Assembly (NCBI GenBank): GCA_014825775.1
Contig: MVAQ01000092.1
Span: 1-64,000, forward strand
Source of the DNA: Krasilnikovozyma curviuscula
Lineage: Eukaryota > Basidiomycota > Tremellomycetes > Cystofilobasidiales > Mrakiaceae
Reading direction: 5' to 3'
Length of the DNA stretch: 64,000 nt
In this document: one piece after another, positions 1 to 12,100 of the stretch
Position numbering within the stretch: position 1 is the stretch's first letter
Layout of the letters: each line of letters starts with the position of its first letter
The notes under the pieces: model-generated
Databases searched by the model: none
What the model saw: only the letters and a program-made list of their open reading frames with translations
What the model was told of the DNA's origin: nothing
Translations under genes and position numbers: made by a program

Positions 1-562
1 CCCCCCCCCCCCCCCTTCCCTTTTTCCAACAAACGAAACTACTGCTTACTGTCCATTTCTACATGCTCTACATATCAGCGCCTCCCTACACTGTCTCTGA
101 AAACGAAATCTCATTCTTGGTTTCTACTTTGGCGGAGGCGATCAGTATAGTTGTCGCATCTTTGTAAGATCTGGTTGGAACATTCTAATGGTGCCTCATA
201 TACAGATGCTACTAGCTGGAGATAAAGTTATAGATAAAGGTTCGAAGTGCGCAATGGCCCAAAATCTCTCAGATTGCGCAAGTCGAAATACTGCTTCGAT
301 CAAACCTCCTTGTTCGTTATTGAACAAGCAGCTTGTCCCTTGCCAGCCGCGGATAATATGTTTACTCTAACATCAAATCGGATTAGGTGCCTCAATTTAG
401 TTTCTCGTGTTTCAATCCAGCTGATGGTTCAAAACATAGTCATAATTGTTACGGATCGTCATGATACAAAACGGTCTACAGCAGGCCGTCCTCACTTCAT
501 CAAAGCTCTATATGCTTCCACCAACGGATTCCATCGTCTATGACAAGCAAAATAGTTGGAGG
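1..562. other. Non-coding left edge with poly-C tract
   Basis: The window opens with a run of 15 C residues followed by a C/T-rich stretch. The rest, up to the stop of the minus-strand transporter gene, has only short open frames with no recognisable protein features. It probably includes the 3' UTR of the BOR1-type gene. I see no RNA gene or repeat beyond the poly-C. Confidence 0.5.
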
Positions 563-2870
563 TCAACGAATATCACGAAGATGCTGTAATAGGCAAGCAG
601 AGGACTCACAAATGCGCTTGCTGTTGGTCCATCTAATATAGCAAGCTCTTCGGGAGTGAATGGTAGTAATGGGACTATGTTGGTTCGAAGTGGGATGAGA
701 AGGAAGATCTGGAAATGAGGCATACATCAGCTGCCAAACAATAACTTGGAAACATGGACTCTAAAGAACGTACAATGATTGGGAAACCGATGGCTGCTAT
801 CGTCTGCGTGATAGCCTGAGATGAGTAAAGGTACAGAAGTATCAGCGATGCGATGCTTCCGGGGATACCGAAGCAAACTTGAAGGCAACGCACCATCGTT
901 GCGCCAAATCCAATCAAATGCAAGCACAAAAACAGCACAATCCTACTCCTCCTCACCTTTTTCAACGGGTCTACCGAGCTGACCAATACCTTGTCCTTTA
1001 TCAGATAGAGTATCAGTCCCGTAACCGCAGAGCCAGAAAGCGCGTCGCTGCCCATTAACCAAAACAATCCTGCGAGTGTTCCCTTTGGAATCCAATGGAG
1101 CAGCTTGAGGAAGGGACCAGACATGAGAACGAGGCAAGCGGATCCCTGAAGAAGATTGGAAACGCGTTGCTCGACGACTGCGATGGGTATCTCTACGGTT
1201 ACAGAGGTGAACTGCGGTTGCTGCTGCTGGGCGATGGCTTCTCTGGAGTCAGGCGTGTAGATACCTTTGTCCTCCACTGCCGACGTCTCGATGTCCCGTT
1301 TTTTAGTATCGTGGCCCATGACGACAAGCGACTTCGTATGCGCTGGAGCTTGAGGGATGAGGCCGTTTGGAGCAGGCACGCCAAGGAGAGCGGCAATGAA
1401 GGTCGTGATGCCAAGAAGGAAGAAATCGTAGTGAAAACCAGGTGGTTTCCGAAGTGGGAACTCTGACCCTTGGGCAATAAGCGATGAGACGTTGTGGTCG
1501 AACGCGAAGAGGACAAAGAGAATGAAACCGAACGGGAATGCGACTGTCATCAACCGAGATGGGCTCCATGTCAGTCTTCCGATTGTTCATGAGAAACAAG
1601 GCTGAGATTTCACTCACCTCCAACCCACTTTCCCTCCAATAACCACCACTTTACCAGCCACGGCCTGCCATCTGCCGGCGTGAAAGCACCCTGAATCGGC
1701 AACGTCGTACCATCGACATCAATCCAAGTGTGGAACCTGCCCCAATACGCGATCCCAGAGCATGCAACGACGGTAATCGGCATACCATAGTCGGCAATGA
1801 AGCGGCGTACGATTCGGTGGAAGTAGGGCTGTTTGGAGAGGAGGTTGAGCGCGTGTCCGAGGGTGAGGGTGAGAATCGCGAGGATGATGGAGAGGAAGGC
1901 GGACGCTGCTGGGAGAGGGAACTGGCGCGTGATTACTTGGACACCGTACTGTAGATACACCCAAGAGACAAAGAACCCGAATCTGTGCGTGACAAAACAT
2001 CCGTTGGCTTTGGGAGATAGAGGGCAGCGATGAGGAGACGGGACTCACGTTTCGCATGAGAATCTTGTAACGTATTTCAGGAAGGAGCAACCGCCATACA
2101 CCGCAAATATCCAATGCATGATCGCTGCCCAAACGTATACCCAACCGACCTTGGAAAAGAACGGTCAAGTCAGCGGCACTCGTTGCGAAATTATCCCGTT
2201 CCAAGGAAGACCTACGAATTGCAGGTAATCAGGACCATTCTCCATACCGTTGAAGATATCGTAGATCGTTTTGTTGAAGACAGTGATCGGACTGGTCGAA
2301 TAAGAGGAGGGTCAGTGACTTGATTTGCAGAAGAAGCTGCTTTGAAAAAGAAAGGGGTACTCACCCGGTAACCCCCGCTATACAGAGAGGTTGAGCACCA
2401 AACACTGAGAAAACGAAGGATGCCATAAAACTTGATAGAAGCACCTAATCAATGATCCTTATATTAGCCTTCCAACCGTTTCACATATTACGAATGGGCA
2501 GAGTTTACCTCATTGACCCCATACTTCCCGGTTGTCTCAATCAAATCCAAGGAGAATGCTATTCCAGGCAAGATGTTAGAAAAGAAAGTTTGACAGGTCG
2601 CAGGTACGACTCTGTAGTTCCAAGCATCGCTGGAAGAGGAGCGAAAACAAAGGAGGGGTCTCGATATCGTCAACAACACATTCTTTATTCGACAAAGCCC
2701 AATGAAAGCACTCACGTCCAGTCTGAGAAGTAGAACGGTAATCTAGCTCTAAGGTCGTTGATTATCCCTTTACCTGGAGAACCGGACAGTCTGTAGAACT
2801 TCTGGGTCGTCGTTTCTACTGGGGCATGTTCTTCACTCAGTGTTGGCGTTGGTGAAGGTGTCGAGTCCAT
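563..2870 (-). CDS. BOR1: Borate/anion exchange transporter, BOR1 type (SLC4/HCO3 family)
   Basis: A multi-exon gene for a polytopic plasma-membrane transporter of the SLC4-like BOR1 family, which exports borate in yeast and plants. Several exons match the family closely: an N-terminal segment ending in ARLPFYFSDWT joined to DAWNYRVVPAT, the stretch FDHNVSSLIAQGSEF, then VPAPNGLIPQAPAHTKSL and the late block AITQTIAAIGFP followed by PLRTNIVPLLPFTPEELAILD. Those residues frame the substrate-binding core of the family. The start at 2870 opens with MDSTPSPTPT, a short acidic and Ser/Pro-rich tail before the first conserved block. The last intron (GTGAGT...TTACAG) leaves a very short final exon ending in a TGA at 563-565; that last exon is the least certain part. 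It is divergent from the MFS gene at 3399 across about 530 bp. Family assignment is firm; borate as substrate is inferred from the family. Confidence 0.88.
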
Positions 2871-3398
2871 TGCAGTGCGTGTTATAGTCTCTGTCTACAA
2901 GGCATTAGATACTCTCCGTATATAGCCGTAGAGAATTGTAGTCAGTTTGTGGAAGGGGGTATTCAGAGTTAATGGCGGTATTCCCGCTATTTATTGCCAC
3001 AAAAATACAGGGTCTGCCAAAACAAACTGAAATTGCATCACAAAGCTGCAAGGTGCTTGTCATGCTGGCAAAACCTCATCCAAAACATCGCTTCCGTATT
3101 GACCAAGTCACTGAAGGACGCGAGTGCAGGCGGTATAGCGGCTCCAAACCGATCGACATCGACCGGGAATTTATTAGTCACACACTTTCAACCCCAACCC
3201 CAACCAGCTCGCTATTGCTCAGTACCTCTGCACTCTACCAGTGGAATCCGACTTCCATTGCGGCGAATCTTGTAGGGTTAGCAAGCAGAAGAACATCTTC
3301 GCCGTAACCCGACTCTTGCCTCCTGCCTCCTAGGAAGTCTGATAGTGTTTTCTTAGCCGAAGGGCCCGTAAAAGCTGAAGCAGTTGGCGTCAAACTCG
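2871..3398. promoter_or_regulatory. Divergent intergenic region between BOR1 and the MFS gene
   Basis: This stretch separates two divergently transcribed membrane transporter genes and should contain both promoters. It holds only short open frames without protein features. No specific factor site can be assigned from sequence alone. Confidence 0.45.
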
Positions 3399-5587
3399 AT
3401 GGCAGGTGAGAATTCTGTTCTTCTCTGTGGGTATTACAGTATTGACAGGTGCGTATCTTGTGTCGACGTTGCAGAGAAAACTGCTCCTCAAAACCGTTCC
3501 GGTTCAGACGTGACGCTCAATCCGCCGTCCACCGAGGTGCCGTCCTCCAAGGAAAAAGAGGCAAAGGAAGATCTCGAAGAGCAACTGCGGCAGCAGCCTA
3601 ACGAAGGCGAAGAGCCGGTCGATTGCGACGGGGATCCGGAGGGCGAAGTCATTGGAGAGCACGGGCAAGGGGCCGACGTGCTGGCCAAGGATGACGCTGA
3701 GCTGGAGTTCCCTGGTGATGACGGCAGCATTAGAGCCTGGTGTAAGTCCTCACTTTGCACTTGCTGCAACAAAACATGTTGACTGGCACCATTCGGTTGG
3801 TATACTAACTCCGCCGGGTTTCCCTATGTTATAGTGGTCGTCGCTGGAGCAGCTCACCTGACATTTAGTACTTTCGTTAGTTTCATTCTTCTTTTGTTCA
3901 TTTCTTTGAGAAGAGAGCGACTGACGCCGAGCTCTCCCGAATAACAAACAGGGCTTCACCAATTCTTGGGCCGTCTTCCAAAACTACTACTCAACTCATG
4001 AACTCGAAACATCAACAGCCAGCGCTATTGCTTGGATTGGTAGTCTTCAGTACTGTCTGATCTTCCTGCCTGCACTTGTGACCGTACGCGACCGCACGTA
4101 TCCTTGCCTCCAGGCGCTATCAAGCTAACGCTTCGATCTTGCATTCGTAGGGACGTATGCTCGACTTAGGCCACTTCAGGCTACCTTTCAGTATTGCCGG
4201 TGTTCTCTACATCGTCTCCGTCTTCTTGACTTCTCTTTGCAAAGAGTACTACCAGTTTATCCTTTGCCAGGGACTCTTGCTTGGGCTTTCCTCTGGCTTT
4301 CTTTTCGGTCCCGCCTTGAGCGTCGTAGGGCATTGGTTCAAGAAGAAAAGAGCGTTCGCGTACGGGTGGTGTGCGATCGGTAGCTCGGTCGGAGGGACCG
4401 TGTTTCCGCTGATTGTCAAAACGTTGTTGCCTAAGGTTGGATTTCCGTGGACGATGAGGATATGCGGGTTTATTGTGCTGTACAGCGTTGGATTTGCTGG
4501 ACTTGTGAGCCGTTCTGATCTCCTCATTCTAAATGTGGGCGATTTTATGTCTTACATTCGGTTGCGCGCTCGTGAACTGCGTCCAGGTCATGAAGCCACG
4601 TCTGAAACCTGCTAATATGCCTGGCGGTCTCTTCAACATTGTTGCATTTAAGAGTCCCCCTTTCGCGCTCTACGTGCTAAGCTGCACAATCTGTATCATG
4701 GTACGTCGCCGCCTAATACTCACTGCCCGCAATTGGAGCTGATGCTGATTCTGCTTTGGCTTTTTATAGGGCCTCTACACACCATTGACGTACATCACTG
4801 ACTCAGGTATCTCAATTGGTCTACCAACCGACTACAGTTTTGACCTGATTGCCATCGCCAACGCCGCTTCCTCTCTCGGACGGTACGTTATGTCATCTCT
4901 CCAATGAGCTAAATTGTTTACTTTCGCTACTGATTAATTTTCCTATATGGAAACTGGGCTATTTTGATCATTCTGGATGGTTTGTTGTTGGCAATTATGG
5001 ATTTCTTAGGCTGGGTCCGGGTATATTTGCCGACAAGATTGGAGTCATGAACCTGATGATTCCATTTGTAATGACTCATCTTTCCCAAACTCGTTATTAA
5101 GTGCTCTAGAACCTCTACTAACCCACCTTCTGCCGCGTTGTTATGCCCTACAGATGCTCATCTCCGGCTGTTTGATGTTTGCGTGGCCATACGCACAAAC
5201 AAAAGGTTCTCTGACAGCGTTTGGTGTACTTTATGGCATCAGTAGTGGTGCCTTTGTCAGGTACATTCCTACCTCATCTTCCCTTCCGATCGCCGCGACC
5301 GCATCACATCGCTGACACTTGACATTTGTTTCCCTTCACTCAGCCTTTTCTCACCTGGTGTAGCCCAACTTGGAAACTCGCACGATATCGGCCGTCGAAT
5401 GGGTATGCTCACCACCTGCCTCGCTTTTGCTGCGCTCGTGGGCCCGCCCATCTCAGGCGCCATTTTGGGCAGCACCAATGATAGCTACTTACATGTCGCT
5501 GGATTCTCCGGGAGCGTGGTGCTACTAGGAACTTTGTTGATGTTTGCTAGTCGGTGGACGGTCGTTGGTGTGTGGGGTAAGATTTGA
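3399..5587 (+). CDS. Monocarboxylate-transporter-like MFS permease (MCT/MCH family)
   Basis: A 12-segment major facilitator of the fungal monocarboxylate-transporter-like family. The spliced protein has an acidic, Glu/Asp-rich cytosolic N-tail of about 90 residues, then membrane segments beginning LVVVAGAAHLTF and GFTNSWAVFQNYYS, the typical MCT opening that is followed by SAIAWIGSLQ. The central block has GLSSGFLFGPALSVVGHWF followed by KKKRAFAYG, and the second half has GLYTPLTYITDSG and SLFSPGVAQLG. At least seven introns are recognisable. The start is best explained by a 7-nt first coding exon (ATGGCAG, 3399-3405) spliced at 3474 to give MAEKTAPQ; reading straight through from the same ATG is also open but adds an unlikely Cys-rich tail. 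The frame stops at 5585-5587. Fungal relatives often do not transport classical monocarboxylates (for example Mch5 carries riboflavin), so the substrate is unknown. Confidence 0.85.
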
Positions 5588-6019
5588 GAAATTGAGGGTG
5601 ATTGGGAGAGTGTGATACGATTTTTGCATCTGCTTATAGACAAATTATTTATGTAGCCATCGTATTCTATTTAGATTGTCGTCAAGTCATGGTTTTGATC
5701 TGGAAGAGCTCAAGACACTGTGGTTTGTCCGCAATGTTCATCTCAAGGTTTCCGAATCAAAACAAACAGAATGAGTCCATTACAGCGCACTTTCAAGTTT
5801 ATCTTTGAGGGGATTTTAAAATCACTTCAAATGCCTTCTAAAACGACCTTTTCAGCCAGCGGATCCTTTACGATATACACATGAGAGAGGTCAGAATTCA
5901 AAACTGTACAGTTTTGCTTTCTTCAAGAGCAACTGCACTATTCGCCGGCGCCACCACAAACTCCAAAACTTAGTGCCTGAACCGCTGACTCTTCTGCCTT
6001 CTCCCCAACACTAGTCAAA
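5588..6019. other. Intergenic: 3' UTR of MFS gene and eL41 promoter
   Basis: No open frame with protein character. The first part is likely 3' UTR of the transporter gene and the part close to 6020 should be the promoter and 5' leader of the ribosomal protein gene. Confidence 0.5.
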
Positions 6020-6241
6020 ATGCGTGATAAGTGAGTATACATCGGCTAGATAAATTTCTCTTTTACGTTACTAACCTCTACCTTTCTTCTCTTCAGGTGG
6101 AGAAAAAAGAGAATGCGTAGATTGAGGAAGAAGAGAAGAAAGATGCGTGCTCGTTCCAAGTGTAAGGATGGCACTCTAATAAAACAGTTTTGCTAGTTGG
6201 GTTGTTTACTAATGTCTTAACCGCCTACATATCACGCAGAA
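6020..6241 (+). CDS. RPL41: Ribosomal protein eL41, 25 residues, three exons
   Basis: Too short for ordinary gene finding, but clear when spliced. Exon 1 is 6020-6030 (11 nt), exon 2 is 6097-6161, and the last two bases of the stop codon lie at 6240-6241. The product begins MRDKWRKKRMRRLRRK and ends MRARSK, 25 residues made mostly of Arg and Lys, which is the size and composition of eL41, a small helix at the subunit interface of the 80S ribosome. Intron 1 (6031-6096) has GTGAGT, CTAAC and TTCAG. Intron 2 (6162-6239) has GTAAGG, a CTTAAC branch-like site and CGCAG. The stop TAA is formed from T at 6161 plus AA at 6240-6241; without splicing, reading continues into 11 unrelated residues. I regard the identification as near certain. 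Confidence 0.95.
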
Positions 6242-7485
6242 ACAACTCTCCAGCACCTGCTCCAACTTCCTCCTTCACCTGAAAAATCCAAAACATTCAC
6301 CAGAAACTAACCTACCACCAACCAACTCACGCCTTGCCAGATTTCTAACCAATGAAAGCAAAGCAACTCATTCCACTTCAATATAAACTAATCAACATTC
6401 ATATTCCTTTATACTCACCAACGAACCTTGATCCACCGAATGAACGCTCCTAGCGGAGTCTTGTGTGAGGAGGAATCGGCAGGTTCGAACACATGGAGGA
6501 AAGGGAAAGAGAAACATGATATATTTGTTCGCCTAGGTAGATTGGGGAGCATGGAGGGTTGTGGTTTGGTACTATGGCGGATGACGAGGTTTGACTAGGG
6601 AGTCGTGAGGGTTGTGACCAACCGCTGTGTTTATTCGGGCGACAAATCCTAATAACCAAATCCAAATCAATCCACATTTATTAAAAATCCACCTTTTGAA
6701 TCGGGAAGTCCTATGAAAATATGACCTTTTTTGCTTCTTATGATTCTCTGCGACTGCAAGCTGAGAGTCAAACTGATTCAATTTTCTCGTGCTCTGCTCT
6801 TGAACCATCGCCTCAGGATAAGCATGAACGTCAGCACAATCGATGCAACTCGGAAAGACTTGCGCACCACGAGTTGCTGACCCTGAGTGGCCTGCTTTCA
6901 TCGTAGCTCCGTGGCGAATCGACCTTACCCCACCATTCGCCTGGCGCTTAACGCACATTCAAACAACCATTATACAAAATCAAACTTCATCTCTAGTCAT
7001 TCTTGCTTCGAGACGCTAGCTTGTTCTCATTTGAATACTTTACTTTGAGGCTCAGAACCCGTCGCTCCTCCTTGGTAAGTACCGCCATATTTCTTTGGTA
7101 ATGGTCCAAGCCTGGCACAGTGGCATATCATATGACCTGAAGATACTCGTAAAAGAGATATCATGACCTGATCTCGGAGAATCAGGCTCTTTAGACGGCG
7201 AAATGGAGTCTTTCTCGACTGGCCGCCAACCATTGGCGAAACGTTGATCTGGGAAGACGTAGGGGATGACAGCACCCATTCCCTTAATCATTGTAGAGTC
7301 ATCGCCTTATTAACGAAGTCAGAAGCTCTCAGATGAGCTTGTCTTATATCTCCTCTGCTCGGCTCACCTCGTTTCATGTTGTTCTAGCTGGGTTACGCTC
7401 TAATCTGACATCTCGCTGCACTGTCTTGTTACATTCAGGTCACATCTGAGGTCAAGTTTGGCCCTGCTGAAACAGCTCATTAGGA
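6242..7485. other. Intergenic stretch, nothing recognised
   Basis: About 1.2 kb between eL41 and THG1. Open frames on the minus strand (around 6572-6958 and 7027-7291) have no domain, no credible start context and composition unlike the neighbours, so I do not call them. The first part should be the eL41 3' UTR and the end the THG1 promoter. Confidence 0.45.
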
Positions 7486-8923
7486 ATGAGTGGGTCCCGA
7501 TGGGAATACGTGCGTTCCTACGAATCGGATGACAAGCTCCTTCCCAACACATTCATGGTTCTTCGAATAGATGGTCATAGTTTCCACAAGTGAGTGTCCT
7601 ACATCTTATGTTCAATTGGCCTCAGGTCACTGCTTTGTGCTGTACTGTACTCTGACGCACGCAACATTCACGTTCTTACACAGATTCACCGCGGCGCATT
7701 CATTTAAGAAACCAAACGATGTTGAAGCACTAAAGCTTATGGATAAAGCAGCTCGGTCAGTGATGGAAGAGTATCAGGATGTCGTGATGGCATTTGGAGA
7801 GAGCGATGAATACTCGTAAGTTGAGTTTATTCCTTTATATTCAGGGAACTTGACCCTGATCAATTTTCGGCACTTTCGTTTATCTGCTTTTGTTACAGCT
7901 TTCTGATACGGAGAGGTTCAACTCTGTATAATCGACGAGAATCCAAAATCCTGTCTCTCATCGTGTCGCTGTTCACCTCGAGTTATGTCTTCCACTGGGC
8001 TTCAACGTTCTCCTCAGACTCCAAGGACCTAAAGTATCCACCGGTATTCGACGGTAGGATTGTTCTATATCCGACCCAAGAAGTGGTGAAAGATTATTTT
8101 AGATGGAGACAGGCTGATAGTGAGCGCTATTACTCCCTTGAGACCAATATTTGACTTAACCTTATCTTTTCTTTAGCTCATATAAACAACCTCTATAATA
8201 CAACTTTCTGGGCGTTGGTCCAAGAAGGTGGTAAAACAACCAAAGAAGCTAATCAAATACTCTCTGTGAGCGTTTTCCATCAAATCTTAACGTTTTCAAA
8301 AAGGACTTCTGTAACTCAAAGAACTCACCTACGATATCATTGCAGGGTTCCTTCTCGAAGGAAAAACATGAAATCCTCTTTTCTCAGTTCGGAATTAACT
8401 ATAATCATGTAGAACCTAGATTCAGGAAAGGCAGCATTTTGATTCGAGAGATTGTGAGATTTTCTTTTTTTTTTTGTATTCAGCATTAATTAAGCTTATC
8501 TTTCATTCCTTTCCTGTCCCTCTTCGTCAGCCTGAAAACCTTCCCGATAAGAATGAAGAATTAGAAGTATCACAGCCTCCAACACCATCACCTTCCCTAA
8601 AAGATCAGTATGCAGATCCAACCCCGATCTCATCACTAGCAGCACTATCTCTTCATCCCTCATTACAAGTAGCGGTTCCTTCTCCGCCGCCATCTTCATC
8701 GTATCCCACGCCTCTTCCAGCGACTAACCCAATGCTTGACCTGAAGAACCAACAACCTCTCACGCCGCTAATAATAGATGCAAAAGTGGACATCAGGAAA
8801 ACGACAAAAACGAAGAAGAAGAAAAAGGAAGCTGTGTTGGGCACAGAAGGGAAGATTATTGTGCTGCATGTCGATCTGATTAAGGAGGAATTTTGGGAGG
8901 AGAGGCGATGGCTTTTGGCCTGA
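7486..8923 (+). CDS. THG1: tRNA-His guanylyltransferase (Thg1)
   Basis: Adds the extra G at position -1 of tRNA-His, needed for recognition by histidyl-tRNA synthetase. The spliced protein opens [16 protein letters not shown], the family's usual beginning, and carries the catalytic palm motifs [10 protein letters not shown] and FGESDEYSF, whose Asp and Glu residues bind the two metal ions. It continues with [20 protein letters not shown], a block conserved for tRNA binding and tetramer contact, and the C-terminal [20 protein letters not shown]. Six or more short introns are visible. Between the RKGSILIRE segment and the conserved C-terminus lies an insertion of roughly 100 residues rich in Pro, Ser, Thr and Lys (8530-8840), with an ILLE-free, low-complexity look and a KTKKKKK run. 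Such inserts occur in this position in some fungal Thg1 proteins but this one is large. The start is supported by conservation of the first residues. Confidence 0.93.
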
Positions 8924-9140
8924 GCTACTCTGACATTCTTTCAAGAGAACTTTGAGCTAGCGGAATACGTTACTTTGTATCGGCATGCAAATGAGCGGTT
9001 TACTCGGAGGATGAGGAAGCTATGAAATGCAAGATGCAAGATGAAGAATAGCTGATTACTTCAAATATATTGAACAAGACGAGAGGAACTGACGAGGAAA
9101 TGACAAAAAAAAGGGCGTAGGGATTCAGGAGTCTCAATGT

Positions 9141-9158
9141 CAAAAAAAAAAAAAAAAA
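9141..9158. repeat. Poly-A tract
   Basis: A run of 18 A residues just downstream of THG1 and of the stop of the convergent minus-strand gene. It is a simple homopolymer tract, possibly part of overlapping 3' ends. Confidence 0.8.
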
Positions 9159-9198
9159 AATCCAGTGGATTAAGAACGCTCGGCCATAGCTTAAACTG

Positions 9199-12100
9199 TT
9201 ACAGCGCGTTGTTATCCGTCTGAGTCCATTCGGGAGCAGATGCCAAAGCAAGGAGGATGGACTCATTCTGAGACAACCAAAATTCAGAAATATGTCAGAT
9301 ATGGATGTTGACATAGAGGGGGTCAGAAAAACACACCGATTCCAAACCGCTTCTTCTGGCAACACTGGCTTTCCCCCCCTTTTGAATCTCTAAATCAGAG
9401 TGCCTTCTCCTCAGCTCAGAGTTTCGATCACCAACAAGGTGCTGAGTATGTAGTGAGCATTTGCTTGACGCTGAGTACGATGGATCTATGGAGCTGTCGG
9501 AAGAGTTGTTGCGAGTGTGTCTCGAGAACCGCTTTGGTTGATTCGTGTGCCGATTGGTGAATAGTGGAAGAGTTGTTCTAGATGTTGGCGAGCTGAGAGA
9601 GATTCCTCCACCCGACAAAGTGGTAAGGTTGGAAAAAGATGAAGTCGATGTGATGACTGAAGACGAGGAGGTGCTGCGATCTGACTTTGACTTGAGATGA
9701 TGAAAGGTTTGTGCAAAGGGAAGAGATGGGCTATAAAGAGCCGTAACCGTGTCATGTGAGTAAGTTGGAGATGGTTGTCCTAGGGTGAGATGATAATCGT
9801 CTCCATCGTAGTCGCGTTCGCTGATCGGCAAAAAGTTTGGTTGTTGGTGCTCTTTCAAGTACGAGGACAGTGGCATATGAACAGGTGGAGAAGGGAACTT
9901 GAAGTTTTGGTCTAATTCAAGGATGCTGCTACGAGTAGTTGAGACTGAAACTGGGCGTTCCTCAATAGGAGCAGCCGTTGGGACGGCGGTTTCCGAGGGA
10001 GACTTCAAGCTCCCGAATCTGTCTTTCCAGTACGCCGTGGCTTTGAATCTTCCTGAAGCAGCAGACCAGTACTCACTTTCCGTAGTTGTAGGCGACTGAG
10101 GAGCATGAAGTGTAGTCGGGCTGGGAGCAAGGTAAGGGAGCTGATACGAGTTGCGCTTGACTAGAACGCATGTTGCATCAGTGTGAGGAATCTCCGAAGG
10201 TTGAATTTTCAGGAGCTCACCACTTGAATCCCCTGAAGTTGGAGCGCTTTCCAACAAGTAGCTCAGGTCAAAGATCTGGGGTCTCATCTTTTCATTCTTC
10301 TTCTTCGCCTGGTCAACCAAAGCCTTAATCTCTGCCTGTAGCCTAGCTTTGTCTCTCTTTGACTCCTCAAGCTCTCGCTTCTGAAGAATCCTGTCCTTTT
10401 CATACTGTTTAAGAAAATCTTCCTTGCAAAGTATGGTTGACTCCAAGCTCTGGACTTTGGTACGCAGAGAGGACGTCAGTTGGGAGGAAGCTGTAAGATG
10501 ATGTTGACTACGTCTTCGCTCTTCTTCTAGATCTTCCATGGACCGATTGAGTGCCGTGTTGAGTTTTGAAACAGCAATGGTGAGAGATCCCTCAGTGTGA
10601 CTCGATAATAGTTTCTGGCGCGGAAGCAACATCAGCAGCTGGTTAAACAGATTGAAGAAGGAGGAAACTCACTTCAAGCTGGATGATTTGATCCATCACG
10701 TCGTGCAATTCATCGACAAGACTATTCAATCTCATACAAACTACATCTAACGCACTCGCAACCTTCTCAATTGCCACACCACCAACCGTCACATTGCTCG
10801 ACATCTGCATCAGATGCGAGATGATTCGGTTTCTTCTCTTCATCTCTTTGACGCTTTCCTTCTTGAGCATCTCTAGTTTTTCCTCCAATACCAAAATTTT
10901 ATTTTGGATGGCAGTTTTTGAGTCGGGATGTTTAGGAAGAAGACAGATAGGTTTCTGGATACTCTGAGAGATGGAGGACGAGACAGTCTCTTGAAGCTCT
11001 TGAGAACTGAACCTTAGTTTGGCGTCTTCCAGGCTTACAGTAGACCATTCTAAGGGGGATTTTTGGAATTTGGGCTCACCAGCAAGAAGAGGAAGCGTGG
11101 GTGTTGATCTAGCACGTTGGTCGTCGCTCTGGACCTGGATAAATGACGATCGGACAGGGTCGACTGAGAGGATGAGGCTCGTTGGCGTATGAGGAAGGTG
11201 TCTACTGCTAATAGGAAGCAGCTCTAGAGCAGACGGAACATAACTCCCTCGGAGACTCGGTGGTGGGGCAAGAGGGAAGAGAGGAGAAGGCGCTGCTTCT
11301 CTGTCCGAGGACGAACTGAACCGATCAGAACAGTCCCGCGATTTCAGGTGAAGATCGCTTTCTGAAGACCACCTATGTATGCTTAGTTTTTTTCCAATGC
11401 ACTCTGGATCTTCTTTGAGAGTCTCAAGTCCACCTCGGAAGGAAGAGAGGTCTTGATCGCTTGGTGCTCCAACCGGATCACAGCCTCCGACTCGCCGTCG
11501 TTGTTGGTCTGCGAGGAACTGTTGTGATCCAAAAGTAGGACGAGGTGGATGATGAAATTTGTGGTTTGATGAAGTGGTAGTAGCAGGTATGAGTGAGGGG
11601 GGAGAAGTCGACGGGCCGGCAGTAGTCACCCCGCTCCTGCTAAGACTAGGTGGACCAGTTGAGTTGCTGGCTCCAGAGATGGGAGAGGTAATTTGGGGAT
11701 GTTCAAAGCTGGGGTAAATACAATTAAGGGAGGGAGCAGGAGGTCGAGTTTGGGAGACAGAGTCGGCGATCGTAGGAAGTGAGGTCGAACGAACGGGTAA
11801 AGGAGGACGTGCGGGTGAACGGGGAGAAGACATGTTTACATCTTCTTCAGCCATATCGCTACCAATGTGAGAGTTGGTACTTCAGAGACCAAACCGGTAT
11901 AAATAATGCATCAGTAACACCAGAGCGCGATAGGCGTTGAGCGAGATGGTGACTGACTCTGATTGCGATGAGCAACACAAGGGATTTTTCACAGTCGCGA
12001 CAGCACGATCAACAACACCCCAGAATGTATCTCCCTTTTCAGGAACGACTGAGGTGTGTTCGCCAGAAAGGACCAGTTCAACTTTTTCTCTTGAGAGTTT

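Noticed and set aside
1..15. Poly-C at the left end as a telomere or assembly end
   Set aside because: A simple C run is not a fungal telomere repeat such as TTAGGG; it is most likely just a homopolymer tract.
6572..6958. A 128-codon minus-strand open frame between eL41 and THG1
   Set aside because: No domain, odd composition and no supporting splice sites.
11882..11882. Splitting the coiled-coil gene into two genes at the stop near 11882
   Set aside because: Only 28 bp would separate them, and a phase-matched intron (11859-11957) joins them without a stop.
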